From: Phaeotremella fagi
Taxonomy: Eukaryota > Basidiomycota > Tremellomycetes > Tremellales > Phaeotremellaceae
Reading direction: 5' to 3'
Assembly (NCBI GenBank): GCA_001599715.1
Contig: BCHU01000001.1
Location: 124,001-188,000, forward strand
Length of the DNA: 64,000 nucleotides
The notes beneath the pieces were generated by a model. That model saw nothing but the letters and a program-made list of their open reading frames with translations, had not been told where the DNA came from and did not search any database. Shown piece after piece: positions 36,297-48,643 of the stretch; the first letter of the stretch is position 1, and every line of letters begins with the position of its first letter. The position numbers and the translations under genes are program-made.

Positions 36297-37386
36297 ATGT
36301 CATCCAAATCCCTCAAAACCCTCCCAAACCTAATAAAACAACTGCACACCCAATCACAATTCCAAAATGCTGGTAAACAAGCTTTCACGCCGAAAGAACT
36401 AGGTTTGAAGGAATACAAAAATCGAACGAGGGAATTACCGATTATTGATTTAAGTGGTAGTTCGACGGCTAGGAAGGATTTGAACGTCTTCGGGAGTGTA
36501 AGGGTAGGTGTTTTCTAGATTATCCTTTTTGAATGTAACTAACTGTTGGTTTATCACTTAGAAATCGAATCATCAGAAATCAAATCCAAAATCCATCAAC
36601 GTAAAGAAAGAAATGCGTGATCGAACCACCACAAACCCCCAAACCCCCAAGAAACTACGTTATAAATCGATGTCCAATACGTTCTCAGATTCAAGAATCG
36701 AATCCGAACCACCTGCCCCCACACCCAACGATCAAAAAGAAATAGATTTCTTCGGAGAATCATTGGTTGAACCATCATCCAGTTCTAGAAACAAAAAAAC
36801 GTTAGCTGTCAACATGGAACTAGAAGATTTATCGATTAGGTTCGAACCTCGACAAAGTCGAAAGAAGAGAGAAATCAAATCCAGTTCCAGATCCAGTTCC
36901 ACTGGAGCTACCCCCAACCCCAGCTCCAGCTCCAGACTCAAATCATCAACCAAACCAACATCCAAACCCCGAAAACGCGAAGAGAGCAATCCCAACGAAA
37001 TCCCAACCCGTCAATCCGAACGAAGGGTTAACGAAAATCAAACCTCCCAACGCCCAGAGGTACTCTTTGGTACATTAAGTCTTTTGAAACCAACAATCAA
37101 AACTGGTGATCAATCTGAATTATCTTATTGGGCAAAATCGACTGGTCAAGATTCCGTTACTGGTAAGTCCCAATCTCTTCTTGTCAAGATTTATTAATAA
37201 CTGGGAAATGTAGCTCGACAAAACGATCTACTTCGTTTATCAGGTTCTTATGAGATTTTCGCTCAGATCCCACCATCAAAGAAAACTAGTTCAAAGGAAC
37301 TAGCGAGTTTCTTACTATCCACCAACAAGAGTGTAGGATTGAGACAGGTTGATCAAGGCAAAAAAGTTCTTGATAGTTATCTATAG
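36297..37386 (+). CDS. Unknown basic, Ser/Pro-rich protein
   Basis: Three exons (start MSSKSLKTLPNLIKQLHTQS at 36297; introns near 36505-36560 and 37163-37213; stop at 37386), about 325 residues. I do not recognise it. The N-terminal segment KQAFTPKELGLKEYKNRTRE and PIIDLSGSSTARKDLNVFGS looks conserved in character. The middle is disordered and basic with SRSSSTG and SSSSRLKSS runs and possible nuclear localisation signals (SRKKREIKSS, KPRKREES). The C-terminal part (VLFGTLSLLKPTIKTGDQSE, LSYWAKSTGQDS, NDLLRLSGSYEIFAQIPPSK) seems folded. A nuclear role is a guess from composition. Divergent from SNU114. Confidence 0.7.
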
Positions 37387-37625
37387 GAAAAGGTCACGGA
37401 TTTTCACTATATTATGCATAGGTTGGTTGAATTAAATAATGCACTCTCACTTCTGGCATTAAACGTCAGCCTTCACAAGGAATCAAGAAATTTCAATATA
37501 TACAAATGAAACCCCTATTTTAGATCGTGGTACGGTGGTATGGGCAAAGTACCAACACCAATACCGAAATTCGAATTATAAGAGAAAAGAAAAATGTCGT
37601 CATTCATTAAAATCGTAAGAAAAAA

Positions 37626-40600
37626 TCACCAAACTATCCCAAATGATCAGTAAAAACCCAAAAGTCAGATGAGACAACCCACCATAAGTCGCCGGAATAA
37701 CCCCTTCACGTCCACTAACAGGATCCCTAGCATACCACCATTCATGACTCTGTTCGTCGTCCAGTATAACCACCCGTTCCCCAGCTTTCATAGCCATTTC
37801 ACCAGGTTGCAGATCGTCCCCATTGAAATCGTATCTCATCGTCGTTTCCCTCCCTTCCTCCTCTTCCTCCCCTTCTTCTTCAGAAGAATAACTCGACCCT
37901 TCGCCAGCTAATATACTACCCACAGGATATTGAGTGGAATTGCTACCCCCAACTTCTGGTTTTCTTTGTTGAACAGGAATGATTGGTGACGATGTGGAAG
38001 TGGATGGTCTGTTCCTAGGTGTACCGCCAAGAGATTGGATCATAGCAGCTTGAACGTTATTGAACACGTTTTGATGGGTACTGGATACTTCACTATCATC
38101 GTCGTGCTTTTCATTGACGTTCTCACGACGTTCACGTCGACGTGTGAGATAAGCGATCAAGAAGAAAATCAAGATCAACAATAAAATCAATCCAGTCGAG
38201 ATGGCAATAGCTACTAGTACCACCAATCCCACCGCGAGATATTTGATAATATTGAAAGAGAAACCATCAACCGACCAAAACAATTGTGATCCACTTCCAA
38301 GAGTTCCCGTTGAAGTCGTACCAACCAAATAAGGGTAGAACGTCGATCCATCGTATAGAACGGCGGTGGCGTTACCAGAGGATAAAATGATGTTACCGGA
38401 TATCATCAACATTCTGTCGTTCTCGATAGATCCAACGGCAGTATGTGCAGAAGTCATCGGGACAAACGCCAAAGACTGAATCAAAGTTCCAGCAAGTAAC
38501 GAACTTGAATTTTGGGTTGTCCAAGTGAAACCGTTCCATTGGGATAGGTAAGGTGTATTGTCTGTAGTCGAATATCCACCAACAAAGATGTTCGATACGT
38601 TCTTGTTATCGACTGCGATCGCCAAAGCTGGACCGGGGAGTGAATTGGAAGTACCAATTTCGTTCCATGTCGAATTACCGAAAGAATAGAGGGCGACATA
38701 ACAAATTGATCCAGATGGTCCAACGAAAGACCCAGCTACCGCGAGTGTTTCCACAGAATCCTAAATGGTGTAAGCTATATCACAACCAATAAAAGATGAA
38801 GCTTACCCCTGCAAAATCGATCGACCTAACTTCGCCAGACCCAATCCCAACTCCCGGCGTACTCCATTGACCAGCACCGGAATCCCAAAGACAAACACCA
38901 GCACAATTCAACGAACCAGCATTAGAGAAAGTACCAGCCACGACGATAGTGTTAGTTCCATCTCGAGAACGGATAGAGTTAACGGTAACATTCCCAGTGG
39001 ATGCTAAACAATGTCAGCTGTCACTCAAATAACTCCAAGAAAACGCTCCAGCTTACAGGATAAACTTGGCATACCACCAGTATTCCATTTCCCCTGAGCC
39101 AAATTATACACACCCAACCCACTACCCGAGAATCCATCACCCCCAACATAAAGTGTATCACCAACGACGTCAACGGTCCGAACGACACCCGTAACACTCC
39201 CAGCACCCCCGAGTAAATTGTTCGAAGTCGAATAAAAGCCTAAACCCTGTATCGTAGTTCCGTTGACTGTTTCTGATAAATTACCACCCAAGATGGTAAC
39301 AGCTGCATTACCGTTTGAAGAGTTGGTATAAAATCCACCGGTGAGTACCGCCGGTGCAGGTGATAATATCTTTGTAATCGTTGGTGCAGTCGTTGCACGT
39401 ATTAACGGCGAGGAAACGATTAATTCAGTTACTTTGTTTATTATCGATGTGATAGATCGTTTGTTATGACTCCCATGAGATCTTTTGGTGGTCGTACTAA
39501 CAGTAGAGATATTTGTTACACCAGTCGTACCGAAATTGATACCAGACAACGAAGAGATTGCCGCAGTCCCATCAGAACCAGTGGTAAGTATAGCAACTCC
39601 GTTGACTGAATTTGATGAAAATCCTAAAACCCTACCAGCTAAATACGTCGATGAAGATAACGCAGTTGAAATAGAGACATTACCAAATATGACCGAAGAA
39701 GATACCCAATTTTGTGAATTAATATCGTAAATCGCGTAACCACCTGTTGAAGTTGTTGATCCAGTAGACGAAATGGTCGAAGTGAAATTACCAGTAACTA
39801 TCAATTGATTGTTCAGGCTTTGTAAAGAAAGGACAGGTCCGTTAACACCTCCAGCCAACGGTGACCAAGATTTAGCGGTTGGGTCATATCGTCCAACGTA
39901 TCCTAACGAAGTTGAAGGTGAAACTGTTGAAGTGAAAGAACCACCGAAATAGATGTACGATCCAACAGCAATGGAAGATCTTACAACCCCGTTCAATCCC
40001 TGTGAAGCCAAGGAGGTAGCGTTTCCAGAGGTAACATCCACACTCAGAACGTTAGAGTAATTACCTGATGAGGAGAAATTTCCACCGATGAACACACTAT
40101 TACCAAGAGAAGAAATAGTGTTGACCAACCATGAACCAGCGGATACACCTGAAGCATTTAACGCGGCTTCCAAAGAGAATCCCAATTTCGTTAGAGCAGT
40201 TTCTGAAACGTTACTAAGACTTGATGAAGCTGCGTTGATGGTTGAAGTGGAGTTCCGTAGATATTCAAAGACCCCATAAGAGATGTTCGAAGTTGAGTTG
40301 GTGATTTGGGTAGAATTCGTAGTGGTTCCGTTGACGCTTGAACCCGATGAGTTGGAAGTTGATCCTGTCGAGCCTAATCCGGTGAGGACCAATTGAACAG
40401 CGTCAGCGACAATGATATAGTTACTACCTTTGACTGAATCTGGTGAAGCTGCCAATGCAAGACTGATAGTTGGAGAGAAAGTCGAAGTGGTAGCATCCAC
40501 AGGACCGGAATAGATGAGTGTTTTAGTGTCAACGGTGACTTTCTCCGATATAGTCGAAGTCCAACCTAGACCACCTTGGATTGGGAACACCTCTACATCA

Positions 40601-42218
40601 ACCGTTGTTCTACCATCACAATCTTGGAGTTGAGTGCAACCTGGTATGATCATGTAAATGTCGTAATAACCAGCTGACGAAACGTAAGGGTAGAAGATGA
40701 CAGATGGATAAGTGGGATTAGACGTCGGAACAACTGATTTCAATACCTGAGAAGTGGTTGCTGGAATGTCCGTGGTAATCTGTTCTGTCGTCCATGTACC
40801 AGTCGAGATGGACGAAGAAAGTGCCGCACCACATTTACCTTTATTATTTGAAGAAACAGCAGAACCGAAAGCACCTAAAAAAGGTCAATACGACCACAAG
40901 TCAGGTTCACCTACCATCAGTCAACAATTGAACACTCGATAAACCAGGTCCAGAACCTTGCCAAGCTTTCAATTCCATTTGTAAACCAGTCAAATTCCTT
41001 GATCCACCTTCAAACAAGAAATCCTGTGCTCCTATCGATGGATCGAACGAAAGTGGACAATACTCCGAACAAGTCATGTTGGTGCCAGTAGTTGGATCGG
41101 TGTAGGTCATGTTGAGTTGAGTGAGATCAGGAAGTGTTGTGATACTACTGGTCAGATATGTCGAATGAGATTACTTACCAGAAATACTTTGTCCCTCTCC
41201 CTTCAACCAATGTATTAGCAACTCTAGCTCCGGTAGCCATGACATAGGAATAAGCTTGAATCTCAACTTGAACCACGGTGTTATCTTGACCCAACCAAGC
41301 TCCAGTTCCTGGACAGAGCATCACGTTTGGATCACTATACTGCGATTGCGAAGTCGAAGGTCCAGCTGTGATTTGAAGACTCCCCGATGAAGACGATGTC
41401 GATGGGAGAGTTGCTGGAGTCAAATAACCAGAATTACCAACCGTTGACACGTTGGATGGTGCTGATGGTATCGAGGTGATGTTACTGGTTGTGGAATTGA
41501 GCAGTGTAGTGGTATTCGATATATAAGTTGTCGAAAATCCACCAGAGAAATATAAACTGTTCCCATCTAAACTGGACGTTATATCCTCAACCACGCCGTT
41601 AAGACCACCAAAACCAGGTGCAGACCAGGACAAGGACGTAGTCGACCAAATAGCAACGTTGTTCCCACCAGTCGAAGAGAACGCCCCACCAGCCCAAACT
41701 TGGTTATGTGGATTATCGCAATACAACGCATTCACACTTCCCTGTAATCCAGTCGACAAAGCGTGGAACGTAGATGAAGTGATGGAATAAGCGATAACAT
41801 TCATTGAAGAAACCGAACCAATCGACGTAAACTGTCCACCAATAAATAAAGTTCCATTGGAATCGGTCCCAGAACCACCAGATAAACTTGAATTCGACCA
41901 ACAGATCGTATTGATCTTCCCACCGGTGTTGGTACTTCCTACTGGACGGTATGAATTTGAAGATTGCGAGAAGAGGGTATCACCGTTGGAAGAGAATGAG
42001 GAAGATGATGATGAATTGGTGGAAGTTGGGGGAGTAGCGAAAGGTGATTGGGTGGACCACCAATCGAGACCTTGGAAAGTTCCTCCGAAAGCTACTTGAC
42101 CCATTTTACTGAAATCTACAGATGGTAGGGTTGGGGGTGCGGAGGTCGATGCCATTGTTGATGCCGTTGCGAGGATCGTGGCTAGGAGGTAGGTTGGTAA
42201 AGGGGGATTTCGTGACAT
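37626..42218 (-). CDS. RAX2: Rax2-like cortical/polarity glycoprotein with cytoplasmic SH3 domain
   Basis: Large type I membrane protein. An N-terminal signal peptide (LATILATASTMA, 42218 onward) is followed by many Ser/Thr/Asn-rich propeller-like repeats with the Rax2 kelch-like core: GTLFIGGQFTSIGSV, QVWAGGAFSSTGG, SLYFSGGFSTTY, SVFIGGNFSSSGNYSN, YIYFGGSFTS and TLYVGGDGFSGSG. There are numerous N-x-S/T sites. One membrane helix lies near 38120-38230 (AVGLVVLVAIAISTGLILLL, then basic TRRRERRE). The cytoplasmic tail ends in a segment that fits an SH3 domain: MRYDFNGDDLQPGEMAM, GERVVILDDEQSHEWWYARD, REGVIPATY, spliced to VW and stop at 37626. Yeast Rax2 marks old bud sites with Rax1. The SH3 tail is the unusual part. 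Confidence 0.87.
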
Positions 42219-42893
42219 GTTGAGTGATGTGGGAGGGGGGGGAAGGGGGGGAAGGGGAGATGGATGAGTGGTGTTGTGGAAATGAGGTGGGTGTGATTCA
42301 GTCTGTTTCTATGGATTCTTTAACGGATTATAATGACATGTCGTGAAGTGCAGTTGCTGGATCGAACGATGAAATGGAAGATGAAGGTGAAATAACAATT
42401 AAAAAACTTGTTGATCCTTGCTGTAATTATATGTCCGTGCAGAACTGAAACACCTCGCCTTGGCCCTTTTGATGGTGATGGTGAATTCTACTAGGGTCAA
42501 TCACGTCGAGGAAAGTAACGCGTTCAGTGTGGGTTGTGGGTTGTGGATTGTATAAGTGAGTTTGTGAGTATGATGTAGATTTATCTTGTGTTTATGCTGT
42601 CTATGATATCTATTTTGCTGTATAAGAAGATGAATGTTTTTCTGATGTTGATTGATTTCTTTGTTCGAGGCCACGCGTGAACAACGTGGTTTAGAAATGA
42701 TCGACGCGTGGTATACATGTATAACCCCGTTAATCCCGTCAAGTGGCAAATCTATATCTCCCATAAATCCCAGTTCCCCACAGATACCCCCGCAGCGGGT
42801 AGTCGGATTCCAGTGCAGCAGTGTCTATTCTGCTCAAAGGTCTCTAACCAAAGATCTATTACCGCTCTCTTCCACCACCACCCCCACCCAACA
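42219..42893. promoter_or_regulatory. Divergent promoter RAX2 / sugar transporter, with G-rich tract
   Basis: 675 bp between divergent starts. Immediately upstream of the RAX2 start (42231-42257) the plus strand has four runs of three or more G, fitting a G-quadruplex motif. On the RAX2 sense strand it is a C-rich 5' leader. No coding region is convincing here. Confidence 0.5.
42231..42257 (+). other. G-quadruplex-type tract
   Basis: GGG-A-G8-AA-G7-AA-GGGG, 13-40 bp before the RAX2 start codon. It is purely a sequence match to the G-run pattern. Confidence 0.65.
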
Positions 42894-44876
42894 ATGTCAT
42901 CAGATACAAAGACAGCTCTCCTAACTGTCCTATGGGCATGCTTGTAAGTCATCCCATAGTAATAAATAACGACTACCAACTGACACTTACCCAGATCCGC
43001 GTGGTACTGTAAGTCCCCCCAACCTCAATCCAAAGCTAACCTTCCAGACGGCTACCACATCTCCGAACTAAACTATCCAGCAGAATCACTAGCCTGTTTC
43101 CCCAGACCTTTCGGTACCAAAACCTTCCTACCCTCTTGTCTCGGAATAACCAAAACCCTCTATTCATTCATCACGGCGAGTTTCACCGCTGGTGGATTGG
43201 TAGGTTCCTTGGGGAGTAGTCAGATAGTCTCGAATTACGGGATGCAGAGTGGGATCGTGTTGACTGGATGGTTGAATTTGGCTGGGGTGGTTTTGATGAG
43301 TTTAGCTCCGCATTGGAGTGTTTTGGCGCTTGGTCGGTGGGTTGATGTCGACGTTTGATTGAAAATTATGAGGACTGATGTGGATACTTGGGTTAGGTTC
43401 GTTGCTGGTTTATCTTCTGGAGTGGCTATTTGCTTGGTACCACCTTTTTTATCTAGTACGGCCAAATCATCTACTGCACTCGCTTCTCGAGTAGGTCAGA
43501 TTGGGATCATGAATCAGATGGCTATCGTTTTAGGTATTTGTTGTGCTCAAATCGCTGGGTTACAGATGACGGGGGAGGTAGGTTGACTTGACCCGCTCAA
43601 AAAGGGTTGTACTGTACTGACTCAACTTAGCGCGGTGAAATCCCTGGATCTTGGAGATACGTAGTATCCATACCAGGTTTCGTATCGATTATTCAAATTT
43701 ACACCGCAACCCTACTCTCTCCACCGATTTCTTCGGATAAATTCGGTCCAACGATTATAGCTGAACAGTTCTCTGATGATGTTGAAGCTGCTTTCCCATC
43801 TTTGGAACGTAGGACAGAGGGTAGGTTCGAGTACGAAAACCGAACCTAACACTTTTATAGCAGAATCACCCCTCCTCCCCTCGCCTATACTTGCCTCACC
43901 GAATCCAAACGGATCAAACTCGTTATCCTCCTCGACCTCATCTCTCAATACCGATCCTCAACTCCCATTAAAAACTCTACTCTCAACACCGGCGTTAAGA
44001 ATTCCAACAATCTTATGTGCATCCATTCTAGTTCTTCAACAATTCTCCGGAGTCAACGCAGTGCTGTTTTATTCCACACCAGTCCTTCGTCCACTCTTAC
44101 CCACTGGTGCAGGATTCGTCGGTGTCGGTATAACAATCGTTAACGCTTTGATGACACTCCCAGCGATATTATTAGTGGACGTAAGTGGTTACTTAAAGAT
44201 CATTGCTGAATGACATATAGAAACTCGGTAGGAAACCTTTGTTGTTACTTTCAATAGCTGGAATGGGGATTACCAGTGTACTACTAGCCTACGGGATTGA
44301 TCATCATCATCAAATCCTCAGTGGGATCTCAATAGTCAGCTTCATAGTAAGTCCCCTAACCCGACTCAAAAACTAACCCAAACCCAGGCGGCATTCGCAA
44401 TAGGTTTCGGTCCAATCCCATTTCTATTAATCTCAGAAATGGTTCCAGCGCCAGTAAGTCCCCTCCCCCCCCCCCCCCCCCNNNNNNNNNNNNNNNNNNN
44501 NNNNNNNNNNNNNNNNNNNNNNNNNNNNNNNNNNNNNNNNNNNNNNNNNNNNNNNNNNNNNNNNNNNNNNNNNNNNNNNNNCCCCCCCCCCCCCCCCCCC
44601 TTTTCAACTGATCTCACAACCCAACCTGACGTCGTGTGACCATAGTCAATCCCAGCCCTCTCCTCCCTCTCCCTCTCACTCTCGTGGATATCAAATTTCA
44701 TCATAGCCCTCCTCTTCCTCCCAATCCGTGATCTCCTATCTGACGAACCTAAACCCCACGATCCGCCTGGTGCAGCTAGAGAAGGTGAGGGAAGGGTGTT
44801 TTATGTTTTCACTGTACTTCTGGTTTTGGCTTTTGGGGTCGTGGCGAGAGGTCTGGGATCGGGTGTTAGGACTTAG
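42894..44876 (+). CDS. MFS sugar transporter, GLUT-like (contains assembly gap in an intron)
   Basis: Sugar-porter-family protein. The start MSSDTKTALLTVLWACL (42894) is followed by SAWYGYHISELNYP, then CLGITKTLYSFITASFTAGG, SNYGMQSGIVLTGWLNLAGV, LGRFVAGLSSGVAICLVPPF, GIMNQMAIVLGICCAQIAGL, RGEIPGSWRYVVSIPGFVSI, LQQFSGVNAVLFYSTPVLRP, KLGRKPLLLLSIAGMG and GFGPIPFLLISEMVP. These are the standard sugar-porter marks (GR[KR]P, QQxSGxNAxxFYS, PxxLxSE). The intron after EMVPAP holds a poly-C run and a 100-N gap. The coding frame resumes at SIPALSSLSLSLSWISNFII and ends GSGVRT (44876). It resembles yeast VPS73/YBR241C-type vacuolar or GLUT-like members more than hexose Hxt proteins. Substrate unproven. 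Confidence 0.88.
44454..44645 (+). other. Intron with poly-C tract and 100-N assembly gap
   Basis: Donor GTAAGT directly after CCAGCGCCA. At least 17 C precede the Ns (44465-44481) and 19 C follow (44582-44600). N block 44482-44581, exactly 100, the conventional size for a gap of unknown length. The acceptor lies just before the exon at about 44646. Confidence 0.9.
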
Positions 44877-45880
44877 GCGGGGGGTTTTTTGGACACTGTA
44901 TTTTCTTATTGGGATGTATTTGTGATAAGTTCACTGAATTTGAAGTTGAACTTGAACGTGGTTCGATGAAACAAGCTTTAGGATAAGTATTACCTTCTCG
45001 CACCGATTTGCAGTACTGTATCACATGGAAAGTGGTTTACTGACTGCGAAATCGTCTCCAAAAGTGAAAGATCAAGATGCACGTTTGTAGTGAATACAAG
45101 TATTTTTAACTGCACATATGCAAGTACAGTTTCATACGATCACTATCTAAGCGAGATTACCTACGGATGCCATGAGATGTTAAGGGTTTAACTACACTGC
45201 CACTTATAAGCTTAGTTGAAACGTTTCTTATCTATGACCCAGTGTAGGGAAGATAAGGTAGAAAGTAAATGCTTGATATAATGCTTATCTTAGATTGAAT
45301 TGGAGCACGACTAGTACACTACTCTATTCTTACCTTGCAATCAGATAAACTTGACTCGTACGTAACCACTTTATACAGATTCTGAATGTGAATGAATTTG
45401 AATTTGAATGTGACTCTGAAGGTGGATGAATCGAATACCTCCGAACCATCACATACTCACCATCAATCACAATCATAAACGTTTCTTCCAAACCATCAAA
45501 TCTAGTCGTGTGTTTCGTCAATCACACACACAACCAAAAGCCACAAATAGAATTAATTAGCTCCAAACCCTGTTAACCCTGAGTGTCTAACCCTATGACG
45601 CAAGTGGTCTGTCCCCGTGTCCTCTACTCGGAGTAGGGTGATTCCAAAGGGTGGAGCACGAGGTTACACCTCCCTTTGACCCTTGATGGTGACTTAACCT
45701 TACTATTTTGATCTTTTATTTTTGGGTGTCCACTCCGTTCTCCGTGCCGATCGAGAGGAAAGAGAACGTTTCGAATGAAATTGATTTTGAACCTTTTTGG
45801 AGCCATCATTTGTTTATCCTATTAAAAGTTCTTCTTCTTCATTTTACTTCCAGTTTCAAGTAAACAAACTACACACCGCC
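44877..45880. promoter_or_regulatory. Long upstream region of GIT1-like gene with GATA-motif cluster
   Basis: 1,004 bp without a gene. Between 45227 and 45349 there are four WGATAR-type sites: TTATCT at 45228, AGATAA at 45251, TTATCT at 45285 and AGATAA at 45343. GATA factors control nitrogen and iron genes in fungi, so nutrient regulation is possible. The rest shows nothing I recognise. Confidence 0.45.
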
Positions 45881-48397
45881 ATGGGTATCTTTGGTAAAAA
45901 ACATATCGATCTTGAACCTACTACAGGTGATGAACCTACCGAGAACAATGTTATCGAGAGGAAACTTGGTTTAGGTAAAGTTGGGACGTAAGTCGTATTC
46001 TGACCACATGAACGAGTGGACTAGTGCTGATACTTTGTTGCAGCATTTTCGCTTCTGTACGTTTGAACATTTTGAATGGATTAGTCTATAAATCATACTA
46101 ACTGACTCTCGAAGGGAGCATCACTCTTCTCAGATGGGTCAGTCATCCTCCCCAAACGTTAATCCACTCCAACTAACAACCCAACCAGATATGCCAACGC
46201 CGCCATCGGTCCAGCTAACACCATCATCAAGGGATACATCTATCCAGAGGCTTTTGTCGGTACCCAAAACAGTCAATTGATCTCATCGATGGCGTTTGCA
46301 GGTATTGTTTTGGGTCAATTAAGTGGGTCCTACCTCTCCTTCGAAATTGGAGTCATGTTACTGATAAATCCTCGAAGCTTTCGGTTGGATCAGTGATAAA
46401 ATCGGACGAAAGGTGGGTCTGAATCCTGATTTGTCTCTATCAAACACTGACAGTAATACCTATACAGTTCGGAATGTTACTCTGTACAGCTATCGTCTTC
46501 GTTTTCTCAGCTCTCGAAGCTGCTTCAAAAGGTGCTCCCAACTCTGGTGCCCAAGGAACAATCAACGCTTTAATGTGAGTAAATTCCAGAGTCTGAATAT
46601 CCAAAACTGATCGCACTTATAGTGCCTATCGATTCTTGGTCGGTATTGGAATCGGTGGTGAATATCCTACTGGATCCGTTGCTGTAAGTCTAGGCGATTT
46701 CTATTTCGTTATAAATGTTGATATTGAGATTGATGAATGAACAGGCCGCTGAGGGTTCAGAAGATCCAATGAGTACGTCCAAACCCACCCAAATGTCTAA
46801 ATCACTAACGACCGTACTTGTAGTCAGCAAAAAATCTCAACAACGTCTATTCGTCCTTGGTAAGCACTCGACTTCGATTTCCCCAAACAAACAGCTAACC
46901 CAAAACCCCGTAGCCACCAACACAATGTTAGATTTCGCATTCACCATCGCCTACTTCGTCGCTTTAGTCTGTCTATGGATTTTCGGTATGGACCATTTGA
47001 ACGCTGTCTGGAGAGTTACTTTGGGTTTGGGTTGTGTTCCACCTTTGTTCTTGCTTTATTTCCGTCTTAAGATGAAGGAGGTATGTTTGGGTTTTGCCGT
47101 ATGGAGTCTTTTTCTTATTGACGGATTTTGGTTTAGCCCGAAGCCTATGAAAAGAATTCCATGAAGAACACTAAAATTCCTTATTGGTTGTTGATCAAAC
47201 GTTAGTGAGTAATCTTATTACTGCGTTCTTTCGGGGTGTTGACTGGACTTTATAGTTGGATTAAACTTGCTGCTATTTCAATTGCTTGGTTCATCTATGG
47301 TGTGTGGTTTTGACATCAAGTTTAGAGTATAACTAAGATTAATGACTGAATAGACTGGATCACCTACCCCTTCGGTCTTTATTCGACCTCTATCACTGAT
47401 GTCGCCGATCCAAATTCAACCCTCTACTCAAGTTTAGGTTGGGGTTGTTTGATCAATTTCTTCTATGTCGTAGGTCAACTCCAACTCTGATCATCCAGAG
47501 TCAAGCTAACGTCATTCGTAGCCCGGTACATTGATCGGTGCATTCGCAGTCGATTACCTAGGTCCCAAGGTATGTGTAGATACAGAAGTTAGATTTGACT
47601 AACCCAATCCAGTACACCATGATCACCGGTCTCTGCATGCAAGCTATCTTCGGTTTCGCCCTCTCAGGCGCATACAACCAACTGGTTCCAAACCATATCG
47701 CAGGTTTCGCTATCATGTACGGAATCTTCTTGTCTTGGGGAGTGAGTAGCTTTCTTAACATCATTTAGACCTTGCTAACAATACTACAGGAATTCGGACC
47801 AGGTAGTGAGTACTGTGACCACAACGTCAATCGTATTCCATTAACGACAAACAGACTGTCTCGGTTTACTCGCTTCAAAAGCTATTGGACCTACTGCCGC
47901 TCGTGGTCAATTATACGGTATCGCAGCTGCTATCGGTAAAGGTATGTCCAAAGTGTTTACTTCTACAGCTTCACTAACGTCGTACCCAGTCGGAGCTTTC
48001 ATCGGTACCTACACTTTCCCAAATATCCAAGCCTCCCTCGGAGGTGCAGGAACCTACGGTGGTGACACCGTAAGTTCATTACTCCATTCAAAGACTTTTT
48101 ATACTGATACAAACCACGTAGGGAGTATTCTGGATCGGTTCAGGTCTAGCTCTAGTTTCGGCTGCTATCATCTTCTTCTTCATTCCCAACATCAAAGCTG
48201 ACGCTATGATCAACGAAGATATCGCTTTCAAAGAATATCTCGCTGCTAACGGATACGATATCACCCAGTGAGTCCATTATCTCATCTTCATTAGGTGATT
48301 CAACACTGACACCATATTTAGGATGGGAACTCATCATCTCGAAGTTGATCCTGAACTTTCCGCCCAACCTATCCCTGTCGAGGAGAAGAAGAACTAA
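45881..48397 (+). CDS. Git1-like glycerophosphodiester/phosphate-type MFS transporter
   Basis: Starts [18 protein letters not shown] (45881), with the first helix region [20 protein letters not shown]. Then come [75 protein letters not shown] sequence near 47350, [60 protein letters not shown] and [14 protein letters not shown]. The GGEYP segment and D-W-x-TYPFG match Git1-type permeases, which take up glycerophosphoinositol and glycerophosphocholine, and relate to PHS phosphate symporters. About a dozen introns. The acidic tail ends EEKKN at 48397. Substrate by family analogy only. Confidence 0.85.
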
Positions 48398-48643
48398 TTA
48401 AGAAGAGAAAGAAGGACGTGGAATTCAGTTTGATACATCTTCATAGCTGGGAATCATCTCCTTGATAGATATACATATCCAGACTTTTGGATTTCGTTTT
48501 TCCCTTTTGATGAATCTTTGACTTTGAAGACGGTTGAAGGTTACGGTCGGGCCGATGTTTTGTTTCGGATAAGAGCGTGGTCTGCGAGTGATGATATAAG
48601 TAAGACTATGAGTTGAGTTCCCAATTCAACTCTACCAACAACA

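Noticed and set aside
42652..42979. Short open frames on both strands upstream of the sugar transporter
   Set aside because: Mutually overlapping, no domain, and lie in the 5' leader region.
44356..44704. Glycine/proline-rich frames across the N gap
   Set aside because: Created by the poly-C run and unknown bases inside an intron.
45590..45700. Possible tRNA-like fold between the two transporters
   Set aside because: No canonical GGTTCGANTCC T-arm or matching acceptor stem could be found by eye.
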